In this document: positions 1 through 4,689 of the stretch, piece by piece
Layout: each line of letters opens with the position of its first letter
Position numbering within the stretch: position 1 is the stretch's first letter
Source of the DNA: an uncultured Sphingomonadales bacterium
GTDB lineage: Bacteria > Pseudomonadota > Alphaproteobacteria > Sphingomonadales > Sphingomonadaceae
DNA: 5,696 nt
Assembly: GCA_903911985.1 (NCBI GenBank)
Contig: CAIWFP010000121.1
Coordinates: 1-5,696, forward strand
Direction: 5' to 3'
Position numbers and translations under genes: made by a program
Notes under the pieces: model-generated
What the model saw: the letters and a program-made list of their open reading frames with translations, nothing else
Told to the model about the DNA's origin: nothing
Database searches by the model: none

Positions 1-683
1 GCCCGGAAAGTCCGCGCGATATAGGCCAGATAGGCCGCGCGCTGGGGCGCGAATTGCGAGTCGAGGTAATAATCCCGGTCGGGCATGCCCAGCCCGCCCT
101 GCCCCAGCCACTAGACATTCCTGCTGGCATCCGCCGTGTCCGGGCTGATGTCAAAGTCCACCAGCGCCATGCCGAAGGCGCCGTTGCTGGCGCCCATGTA
201 CCGGGCGAAGGCGGCCTTGTCGGCAACGGCGTTCAACCGCGCGAGATCGGCCTTGAGCGGGGCAAGCCCCACCGCCTCCACCCGCGCCTCGTCGACATAG
301 CTGGCGTAGAGCGCACCGAATTTGCTCTCGGCCCGATCCCCCCGCGCTGGCGCCCCGGTGATCAGATCCCGCATCTGCGCCTGCACCGCCTCGGCCAGAT
401 TTTCGAAGGCGCCGGTCGAGGTGCGGTCGGCGGGAATGGTGGCGCGGTCCAGCCACTTGCCCGAGGCATAGCGGCCAAAATCGTCGCCCGGCTTCACCGA
501 AAGATCGCGGGCATCCAGATCCACACCCCACGGCGCGAAGGCCGGACCCGCCGGGTCGGCTGCGGGTTTTGGCGCCTCATCGGCAGGCACATGCCCGACC
601 GGGGTGGCGGGATCGGCCGTTGCTGCCAGAGGAACGCTCAGCGCCAGCAAGGCGAGCGATGCCAGAAGATGGCCGGTTTTCAT
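1..683 (-). pseudogene. M13-family (PepO/neprilysin-like) zinc metallopeptidase, N-terminal part, interrupted by an in-frame TAG
   Basis: Predicted exported zinc endopeptidase. The ATG (681-683) follows an AAGGA ribosome site (693-697, minus strand) by 9 bases. Residues 1-23 form a Sec signal peptide (Leu/Ala-rich core, likely cleavage after Ala-Thr-Ala). An M13 N-terminal signature follows: PWGVDLDARDLSVKPGDDF at about 51-69, then RYASGKWLDRATIPADRTS at about 71-89. Codon 191 (111-113) is TAG. Reading on in the same frame gives WLGQGGLGMPDRDYYLD, the conserved M13 'GGLGxPDRDYYL' block, and then unbroken coding sequence to base 1. The frame is therefore intact around the stop, and one sense codon appears to have become amber. 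The HExxH zinc site and the remaining sequence lie outside the window. Known: full M13 peptidases are roughly 650-700 residues with the zinc ligands near the C-terminus, so the 190-residue product would be inactive. Alternatives are a sequencing error or suppression. Family assignment is firm; pseudogene status is inferred. Confidence 0.8.
111..113 (-). other. In-frame amber (TAG) codon inside the M13 peptidase
   Basis: On the minus strand the codons read Ser-Arg-Asn-Val-TAG-Trp-Leu-Gly-Gln-Gly-Gly. Family-like sequence on both sides in one frame argues for a point substitution rather than a frameshift or deletion. No shine-dalgarno-led restart was seen right after it; the next in-frame Met is within GLGMPDRDYY. 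Confidence 0.85.
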
Positions 684-731
684 GCCTGTCGATCCTTTTG
701 TTCGTTCCCGCGCGTGCCCGGGCAACCACCC

Positions 732-774
732 GCTTTTCGCGGGCCACAAGCCCCTGTCAACGCCCCTGTCAACG
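732..774 (-). promoter_or_regulatory. Candidate promoter of the M13 peptidase with tandem TTGACA boxes
   Basis: CCCCTGTCAACG occurs twice in direct tandem (751-762 and 763-774). On the minus strand each copy supplies a perfect TTGACA -35 hexamer (755-760 and 767-772). From the copy nearer the gene, a 17-bp spacer leads to a weak AAAAGC at 732-737, which would give a leader of roughly 40-45 bases before the ATG. The -35 match is exact; the -10 is poor, which is not rare in alphaproteobacteria. The arrangement is seen; promoter function is inferred. Confidence 0.35.
751..774. repeat. 12-bp tandem duplication (CCCCTGTCAACG x2)
   Basis: Two identical, directly adjacent 12-bp units in the intergenic region. 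Each contains TGTCAA, the reverse complement of a consensus -35 box. It could be a replication-slippage duplication or a paired operator. Confidence 0.8.
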
Positions 775-804
775 CCAGCGCCTTTCGCGCCAATGAATGA
801 ATGT

Positions 805-818
805 TTGATACTGGTCAT
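805..818 (+). promoter_or_regulatory. Possible FNR/FixK-type box upstream of hemA
   Basis: TTGAT-ACTG-GTCAT matches the FNR/FixK consensus TTGAT-N4-ATCAA at 8 of 10 positions: the left half is perfect and the right half has two mismatches. It lies about 110 bases upstream of the hemA GTG. Known: hemA is under FnrL control in Rhodobacter, so a CRP/FNR-family site here would make sense. The match is short and imperfect and could be chance. Confidence 0.25.
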
Positions 819-926
819 TTTTTCCAAGGGGGTATATGTGCCAGCAGGCAGGCGGTTCCGGGGGGAGGAAACGCTTCCTGGATACAGTGACATTGGCCCG
901 TTGACGTCAGGCAGGGTAGGCATAGC

Positions 927-2141
927 GTGAACTACGACAAGATTTTCGACGCCGCTATCGAGCGCCTTCACTCCGAAGGCCGCTATCGTGTCTTCATCGA
1001 CATTCTGCGCAACAAGGGAGCCTATCCCAACGCGCGCTGCTTTGCCGGGCACAATGGTCCCAAGGACATCACCGTCTGGTGCTCCAACGACTATCTCGCC
1101 ATGGGGCAGCACCCCAAGGTCATCGGCGCGATGGAAGAGGCGCTGCATAATGTCGGCGCCGGCTCTGGCGGCACCCGCAACATTGGCGGCAACACCCATT
1201 ACCACATCGATCTGGAAGCCGAGCTGGCCGATCTGCACGGCAAGGATGGCGCGTTGCTGTTCACCTCCGGCTATGTTTCGAACGATGCGACCCTGTCGAC
1301 ATTGGCCCAGATCCTGCCCGGCTGCGTCATTTTCTCCGACGAGCTGAACCATGCCAGCATGATTGCCGGCATCCGCAATTCCGGCGCCGAGAAGAAGGTG
1401 TGGCGGCACAACGATCTCGCCCATCTCGAGGAACTGCTGGCCGAGACCGACCCCGAGTTGCCAAAGCTGATCGCCTTTGAAAGCGTTTATTCCATGGATG
1501 GCGACGTCGCGCCCATCCACGCCATCTGCGATCTGGCCGACAAGTATAACGCCATTACCTATATCGACGAGGTCCATGCCGTGGGCATGTATGGCCCGCG
1601 CGGTGGCGGCATCTCGGATCGTGACGAGGCGGCGCATCGCATCACCATCATCGAGGGCACGCTGGGCAAGGCCTTTGGCGTCATGGGTGGATATATCGCC
1701 GCCGATGCCAAGATCATCGACGTGATCCGTTCCTATGCGCCCGGTTTCATCTTCACCACCTCGCTGTCGCCGGTGCTGGTGGCGGGGGTGCTGGCCTCGG
1801 TTCGCCATCTGAAGGCCAGCAGCGTCGAGCGCGAGGGCCAGCAGGCCGCCGCCGCCTGCCTCAAGCGCCTGTTTGCACAGGCCGGGCTGCCGGTCATGCC
1901 TTCCACCACCCATATCGTGCCGCTGATGGTGGGCGACCCGGTGCGCGCCAAGAAGATCAGCGACATTCTGCTCGCCGAATATGGCGTCTATGTGCAGCCG
2001 ATCAACTTCCCCACCGTGCCGCGCGGGACAGAGCGGCTGCGCTTTACCCCGGGCCCGGCCCACAGCGAAGCCATGATGGAGGGCCTCACCCGCGCTCTGG
2101 TGGAAATCTGGGATCGGCTGGAGTTGAAGCTGGCGGCCTGA
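927..2141 (+). CDS. hemA: 5-aminolevulinate synthase
   Basis: PLP-dependent cytoplasmic enzyme that condenses glycine and succinyl-CoA to 5-aminolevulinate, the first committed step of heme synthesis by the Shemin (C4) pathway. The 404 residues match the family length. The start is GTG, chosen because MNYDKIFDAAIERLHSEGRYRVF is the standard ALAS N-terminus; a modest AGGGTAGG (913-920) precedes it. Visible features are Arg21 (succinyl-CoA carboxylate contact in Rhodobacter ALAS), GAGSGGTRNIGG (78-89), SDELNHASMI (137-146), DEVHAVG (214-220) with Asp214 and His217 contacting PLP, GTLGKAFG (244-251) with Lys248 as the Schiff-base lysine, and RGTERLRFTPGPAH near the C-terminus with the glycine-binding Arg at 372. 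No Cys-Pro heme-regulatory motif is present. It is divergent from the M13 peptidase and convergent with the FprA-type reductase, so it is probably monocistronic, with a terminator right at its stop. Very confident. Confidence 0.97.
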   Translation: MNYDKIFDAAIERLHSEGRYRVFIDILRNKGAYPNARCFAGHNGPKDITVWCSNDYLAMGQHPKVIGAMEEALHNVGAGSGGTRNIGGNTHYHIDLEAELADLHGKDGALLFTSGYVSNDATLSTLAQILPGCVIFSDELNHASMIAGIRNSGAEKKVWRHNDLAHLEELLAETDPELPKLIAFESVYSMDGDVAPIHAICDLADKYNAITYIDEVHAVGMYGPRGGGISDRDEAAHRITIIEGTLGKAFGVMGGYIAADAKIIDVIRSYAPGFIFTTSLSPVLVAGVLASVRHLKASSVEREGQQAAAACLKRLFAQAGLPVMPSTTHIVPLMVGDPVRAKKISDILLAEYGVYVQPINFPTVPRGTERLRFTPGPAHSEAMMEGLTRALVEIWDRLELKLAA

Positions 2142-2154
2142 GTTTCAGGTTTTT
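2137..2154 (+). terminator. Compact intrinsic terminator overlapping the hemA stop codon
   Basis: A 5-bp stem CCTGA/TCAGG (2137-2141 and 2145-2149) with a GTT loop is followed directly by five T residues (2150-2154). The left arm includes the hemA TGA (2139-2141). The stem is short for an intrinsic terminator, but the T-run placement is ideal, and a second stronger hairpin follows at 2160-2186. Confidence 0.5.
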
Positions 2155-2159
2155 CGGGT

Positions 2160-2186
2160 GCGAGGGACGAGTTCCTTGACCCTCGC
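2160..2186 (+). terminator. GC-rich hairpin after hemA, possible second terminator
   Basis: GCGAGGG (2160-2166) pairs perfectly with CCCTCGC (2180-2186) across a 13-base loop and is followed by a loose T-rich stretch (TTTCCCTTTTG). It would back up the terminator at the hemA stop. Its left arm is also one of the two copies of the GCGAGGGAC repeat, so it may be primarily a repeat element. Confidence 0.45.
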
Positions 2187-2286
2187 TTTCCCTTTTGTAG
2201 CGCAGGTGCTTCAGCCGTGGCGCCCTGCCGATGGCCAGCGACACTTCCCGCTCGCGCCACCAGTGAGGTTGGGCGCAACCACGGCC

Positions 2287-2324
2287 GGTAATGGCACGGC
2301 AGGTAATGGCACGGCAGGTAATGG
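2287..2324. repeat. 15-bp minisatellite, about 2.5 copies
   Basis: GGTAATGGCACGGCA occurs at 2287-2301 and identically at 2302-2316; a third, partial unit begins with GGTAATGG at 2317-2324. The period is a multiple of three, so the repeats stay open when translated, which explains the repetitive short ORFs here; none has a ribosome site or recognisable product. Confidence 0.85.
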
Positions 2325-2328
2325 GAGC

Positions 2329-2348
2329 GCGAGGGACTAGTCCCTCGC
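2329..2348. repeat. Perfect 20-bp palindrome
   Basis: GCGAGGGACT is followed with no spacer by AGTCCCTCGC, a complete 10+10 bp dyad with SpeI-like ACTAGT at its centre. It lies 35 bases past the stop of the minus-strand reductase and has no T-run on either side, so it is not a canonical intrinsic terminator, though it could stall polymerase. It shares GCGAGGGAC with the hairpin at 2160. A dispersed palindromic repeat or protein-binding site is possible. Confidence 0.85.
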
Positions 2349-2383
2349 ATCTTGCTAACCCACTCGCCCCGGGAACACCCCTC

Positions 2384-3700
2384 TCAGGCCTTCCCCGCGA
2401 CCTCGATCATCTCGTCCACCGCGACAAATTTCTCGCGCGGGGCCCCCTCGCGGGCGCGCTTGACCTCGGCCTCGTCGATCTTCTGCCAGTCACTGAACCG
2501 CACCAGCTTCAGGCCGCGTGTGTCCGCCAGAGCATCAAAGCCCTCGCCCCCCTCTTTTCCGCCACCCTGCCCCACATCCTCGGCTATTTTTTCGACCACG
2601 CCAAAGCCATCGGGCCGGTTGGTGCCAATGGTGCCCGAAGGCCCCCGCCGCGCCCAGCCGACGCAATAGAGCCCGGGCAGAATGCGCCCATCGTCATTGG
2701 CAAAGCGCCCGGCGGCCTCGTCGAATGGAACGCCGGGAATGGGTGAGGTCTGATAGCCGATGCAGGCCACGACCAGACTTGCGGGAATGGTGTAGAATTC
2801 ACCTGTCCCCACCGCGCGCCCGGCATCATCCAGCCGGGTCCGCTCGATCTCGATGGACATCACCCGCCCGTTCTCGCCGTTCAACCGGCGCGGGGCGGCA
2901 AAAAAGTCGAATGCGACCTCGAAGGGATGATCCGCGCGAAAGCTTTCGGGAATGGCGGCAAAGCTGCGCAGATGCGTCACCGATTTGCGCTGTCCCGGCT
3001 CCAGCAGAACATCATCGGCCTCGGGCGGAAAATCCTTGGGATCAACCCGCGGAGCCGCGCGGTTCAAATGGGCCAGTTCGCCCAGCTCCTTGGGCGTCAT
3101 GGCGATCTGGTGCGGCCCGCGCCGGCCCAAAATCGTCACCCGCGTTAACGACGAGCCGGCAAGCAGGTCCAGCGCGTGCCCGACAATGTCCGATCCGACA
3201 AATTCGCCCGGCTGCTTGGCCAGAATGCGCGCGACATCCAGCGCCACATTGCCATTGCCGATCACCACCGCATCCCCGCCGGAAAGGTCGGGGTCGAGTG
3301 CGGCGAAGGCGGGATGGCCATTATACCACCCGACGAAAGCCGCGCTGCCGTACACATTGCCCAGCTCCTCACCCGGACTATCCAGCGCCTTGTCATTCGG
3401 CGCCCCTGTGGCCAGCACTACCGCGTCATAGAGTTCCTCCAGTTCGGCGATGGACACATCCACCCCAACGGTAACATTGCCCAGAAACCGCACCGTGTCG
3501 GACAGGGCCACCGCCTCATATCGCCGCGACACGCCCTTTATCGATTGATGATCAGGTGCAACGCCAGTCCGGATCAACCCATAGGGCACGGGCAGGCGAT
3601 CAAAGATGTCAACGCGCGCATTCTCGCCCCACTGCTTCTGCACGGCTTCGGCGGTGTAATAGCCGGCAGGCCCGGATCCAATTATGGCGATATGCAGCAC
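2384..3700 (-). CDS. FprA/adrenodoxin-reductase-type ferredoxin-NADP+ reductase
   Basis: FAD enzyme that transfers electrons between NADPH and ferredoxin in the cytoplasm; it belongs to the glutathione-reductase-fold class (mitochondrial adrenodoxin reductase, mycobacterial FprA), not the plant-type FNR class. The 438 residues match that class. The frame is open 82 codons further upstream, but GTG at 3700 is chosen because AGGAG sits 7 bases before it and the product then starts LHIAIIGSGPAG, the FAD Rossmann motif (G8-G13). Other marks are PVPYGLIRTGVAPDHQSIK (37-55), VGWYNGHP (123-130), the NADP fold GNGNVALDVARIL (148-160), LGRRGP with paired Arg for the 2'-phosphate (191-196), and VGWARRGPSGTIGTNR (347-362) near the FAD. 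No fused ferredoxin domain is present. It is convergent with hemA and downstream of a small secreted-protein gene on the same strand. The physiological ferredoxin partner cannot be told from the window. Confidence 0.93.
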   Translation of the reverse strand: MLHIAIIGSGPAGYYTAEAVQKQWGENARVDIFDRLPVPYGLIRTGVAPDHQSIKGVSRRYEAVALSDTVRFLGNVTVGVDVSIAELEELYDAVVLATGAPNDKALDSPGEELGNVYGSAAFVGWYNGHPAFAALDPDLSGGDAVVIGNGNVALDVARILAKQPGEFVGSDIVGHALDLLAGSSLTRVTILGRRGPHQIAMTPKELGELAHLNRAAPRVDPKDFPPEADDVLLEPGQRKSVTHLRSFAAIPESFRADHPFEVAFDFFAAPRRLNGENGRVMSIEIERTRLDDAGRAVGTGEFYTIPASLVVACIGYQTSPIPGVPFDEAAGRFANDDGRILPGLYCVGWARRGPSGTIGTNRPDGFGVVEKIAEDVGQGGGKEGGEGFDALADTRGLKLVRFSDWQKIDEAEVKRAREGAPREKFVAVDEMIEVAGKA

Positions 3701-3705
3701 TAACT

Positions 3706-3712
3706 CTCTCCT
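3706..3712 (-). promoter_or_regulatory. Ribosome binding site that fixes the GTG start of the reductase
   Basis: AGGAGAG on the minus strand ends 5 bases before the GTG at 3700 (7 bases from AGGAG). The open frame extends far upstream without another plausible start and ribosome site, so this site decides the 438-residue form over the longer reading frame. Confidence 0.8.
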
Positions 3713-3743
3713 GCCCGGTCGGTCGCGTGACGCCGAGGCTGTT

Positions 3744-3749
3744 GTTATA
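3744..3749 (-). promoter_or_regulatory. Candidate -10 box of the reductase gene
   Basis: TATAAC on the minus strand (5 of 6 to TATAAT) lies 44 bases before the GTG, giving a leader of about 35-40 bases. The expected -35 position (about 3767-3772) has no good TTGACA match and is occupied by the edge of the dyad at 3769-3795, which would fit an activator-dependent promoter. Function is inferred. Confidence 0.4.
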
Positions 3750-3768
3750 TGGAAGGGCTGTAAGACAC

Positions 3769-3795
3769 TGCACTTGGGCCAGTTTGGCAAGTGCA
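3769..3795. promoter_or_regulatory. 8+8 bp inverted repeat, candidate operator upstream of the reductase
   Basis: TGCACTTG (3769-3776) and its exact reverse complement CAAGTGCA (3788-3795) flank 11 bases, within which CCA/TGG can pair further. No T-run follows on either strand, so it is unlikely to be a terminator. It overlaps the expected -35 region of the minus-strand promoter, a typical position for a dimeric regulator site. The cognate regulator is unknown. Confidence 0.5.
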
Positions 3796-4010
3796 AAAGG
3801 GATAGCCGGGGGCTGTACTCAACAGATTGATTGGTGAGATTCAGCCGGCCCTGGCGCAAAAACCTTCCGGCCGCGCCAAATCTTCCGACAGGCGACACAA
3901 ACACCTCCGCACGCGGCCGTTCAAGGCAACGCGCGCGCGATCCCAATCCTTCGTCACCCAGCCGACAGCGCGTGTTCAGGCCTCCACGCGGGAGCGCCAG
4001 TTGCAGAACC

Positions 4011-4077
4011 CTATTGGCCCTGTGGCCTATTGGCCCTGCTGCCCTATTGGCCCTGTTGCCCTATTGGCCCTGCTGTA
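4011..4077. repeat. 17-bp tandem repeat array, four copies
   Basis: CTATTGGCCCTG recurs at 4011, 4027, 4044 and 4061, with periods of 16, 17 and 17 bases and a variable tail (TGGC, CTGCC, TTGCC, CTGTA). The core is identical in all four. The rightmost copy encodes the last codons and the TAG stop of the minus-strand small secreted protein; the other three lie just after the stop. It is too short and has no spacers, so it is not CRISPR. Confidence 0.9.
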
Positions 4078-4444
4078 TGCCGACGGTCACCACGGAAACG
4101 GCATGGTTGCTCACCGAAGTGGTGCTGTTGCTGACGGTAATCGTGCCATTGTTCACGATGGTGCTGTTGCCCGCGGTGGTGATGCCATTGGTGCTGGAGG
4201 TTATCACGCCATTATTGGTAATCGTGACCGGGCCCGGCGCGGTGGAGGTGATGCCCGAGCTGGTCCCGCCGGCGATGGCGCCATTATTGACCAGCACGCC
4301 GCCAAAGGGCAGCGTTTGCGGCCCAACCTTGTGGCCGGGGAGGATTGTGATATTTGAAACGGGCGGATTGGCCTGCACCTGCGCGGCCATGCCCACGGTC
4401 ATGCCAAGTGCCAGAACTATGCCGAAGCGGATGTGATTTTTCAT
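4061..4444 (-). CDS. Small predicted secreted protein with NNG-type beta-repeats
   Basis: A 127-residue protein of unknown function. ATG at 4444 is chosen over an upstream ATG at 4519 because GGGAGG lies about 7 bases before it and the product then starts with a Sec signal peptide (MKNH, hydrophobic 8-20, cleavage after Val-Gln-Ala at 25). The mature part, about 100 residues, is rich in Ser, Thr, Asn, Gly, Val and Ile, lacks Cys, and repeats x-V/T-NNG-x-I three times: LVNNGAI (51-57), ITNNGVI (75-81), IVNNGTI (96-102), spaced 24 and 21 residues. Such units are typical of beta-helical passengers of autotransporters and adhesins, but no beta-barrel or anchor follows before the stop. The final residues GIQQGQ are encoded by the 17-bp repeat array. 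It could be a free-standing secreted protein, a remnant of a larger adhesin, or a recently formed gene. Coding status is fairly likely; function is unknown. Confidence 0.65.
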   Translation of the reverse strand: MKNHIRFGIVLALGMTVGMAAQVQANPPVSNITILPGHKVGPQTLPFGGVLVNNGAIAGGTSSGITSTAPGPVTITNNGVITSSTNGITTAGNSTIVNNGTITVSNSTTSVSNHAVSVVTVGIQQGQ

Positions 4445-4689
4445 GGCTTGCCTCCCGGGAGTGTGGTGACGTTCGTTTATGCTCGCCCGATCTTTCATGG
4501 GACAGGAAACTCGGGGCACATCACAAGACCATCGCCCGCAGCCACAGCATAATACTCTAAGGTTTTATCGACAAGCACCTTCGCGCCATCACGCAAAGCC
4601 CACTCGCCTATCACTCTGCACGATGTTCCCGCGAACTCTCGCGCGCATCCCCCCATGACATCCCCGCCATCCCCTGCTAACGCGCGCGC
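4445..4689. other. Divergent region between the small secreted protein and lepA
   Basis: This 245-bp stretch separates minus-strand and plus-strand genes and has lower GC content than its surroundings in the 4540-4580 part. It holds the ribosome site of the small secreted-protein gene (GGGAGG on the minus strand, near 4452-4457) and a doubtful 53-codon ORF. I see no clear sigma-70 pair for lepA. The 16-17 bases directly before the lepA ATG contain a (CG) run and no purine-rich ribosome site. Confidence 0.5.
4495..4656 (-). CDS. Doubtful 53-residue hypothetical ORF
   Basis: ATG at 4656 opens 53 codons ending at a TGA, 50 bases before the small secreted-protein gene on the same strand. A GGGGA lies about 4 bases before the ATG. 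The product (MGGCAREFAG... ending VMCPEFPVP) is not recognised; it has three Cys, one Trp, and no signal peptide or membrane segment. Third-position GC is about 57 percent by my count, clearly below the neighbouring genes, and rare codons (AGA, ATA, TTA, CGA) occur. The same frame remains open far into antisense lepA, which suggests the openness is partly incidental. Alternatives are non-coding leader sequence or a gene remnant. Confidence 0.25.
   Translation of the reverse strand: MGGCAREFAGTSCRVIGEWALRDGAKVLVDKTLEYYAVAAGDGLVMCPEFPVP

Larger units (their letters stand above)
684..926. other. Divergent intergenic region between the M13 peptidase and hemA
   Basis: This 243-bp non-coding stretch carries control signals for two divergent genes. 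Seen from left to right: the peptidase ribosome site (693-697); a 5-bp-arm hairpin CCCGC-TTTTC-GCGGG (729-743); a tandem 12-bp repeat (751-774); three AATG units (792-803); an imperfect FNR/FixK-like dyad (805-818); a small inverted repeat AGGAA-ACGC-TTCCT (866-879); and an 8-bp palindrome TGACGTCA (902-909). I found no convincing sigma-70 promoter pair for hemA. Confidence 0.6.
2159..2349. repeat. Inverted-repeat-bounded structured block (REP/MITE-like candidate)
   Basis: TGCGAGGGAC at 2159-2168 is matched by its exact reverse complement GTCCCTCGCA at 2340-2349. After one mismatch the similarity continues with AGT/ACT. The 191-bp interval between convergent genes contains no ORF, several nested inverted repeats and a minisatellite. 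This layout resembles a REP/BIME pair or a small non-autonomous element. No clear target-site duplication is visible at the edges (cgggTGCG on the left, CGCAtctt on the right), so mobility is unproven. Confidence 0.45.
2142..2383. other. Convergent intergenic region between hemA and the FprA-type reductase
   Basis: This 242-bp stretch has no credible gene. It is rich in inverted and tandem repeats: hairpin 2160-2186, alternative 7-bp pairings GTGGCGC/GCGCCAC (2217-2223 with 2254-2260) and GCCGTGG/CCACGGC (2214-2220 with 2279-2285), hairpin GGTTG-GGCG-CAACC (2267-2280), a 15-bp minisatellite (2287-2324) and a perfect palindrome (2329-2348). Short reading frames across it come from the repeats. 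Confidence 0.6.
3701..4060. other. Intergenic region upstream of the FprA-type reductase
   Basis: This 360-bp stretch has no credible gene. It holds the reductase ribosome site, a -10-like box (3744-3749), an 8+8 bp dyad (3769-3795), a weak 6-bp-arm inverted repeat TGGCGC/GCGCCA (3852-3857 with 3873-3878), and most of a 17-bp tandem array (4011-4060). Bases about 3880-4010 show nothing recognisable beyond high GC content. Confidence 0.6.

Noticed and set aside
111..113. Programmed recoding of the stop codon (selenocysteine or pyrrolysine)
   Set aside because: The codon is TAG, so it is not selenocysteine; pyrrolysine machinery is not expected in sphingomonads and no recoding structure was recognised. 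Mutation or error is simpler.
54..930. Plus-strand open frames over the M13 region and the divergent intergenic region
   Set aside because: They are Arg/Pro/Gly-rich shadow translations antisense to the peptidase, with no recognisable domain.
684..2063. Long minus-strand open frame continuing upstream of the M13 peptidase across most of hemA
   Set aside because: It is antisense to a certain hemA, has no family-like sequence or ribosome site, and is the usual result of high GC content at third codon positions. The peptidase start at 683 has its own signal peptide and ribosome site.
2159..2349. Full insertion sequence
   Set aside because: The interval is only 191 bp, has no transposase ORF and no evident target-site duplication, so only a REP/MITE-like description is defensible.
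3769..3795. Intrinsic terminator for the small secreted-protein gene
   Set aside because: The hairpin is not followed by a T-run on the minus strand and lies more than 260 bases past that gene's stop, at the promoter position of the next gene.
3701..3946. N-terminal extension of the FprA-type reductase to 520 residues
   Set aside because: The extension has no family similarity, crosses the candidate promoter and dyad, and the GTG at 3700 has a strong ribosome site placed exactly before the FAD-binding motif.
4011..4077. CRISPR array
   Set aside because: The units are directly adjacent with a 16-17 bp period and no unique spacers, and no cas gene is present.
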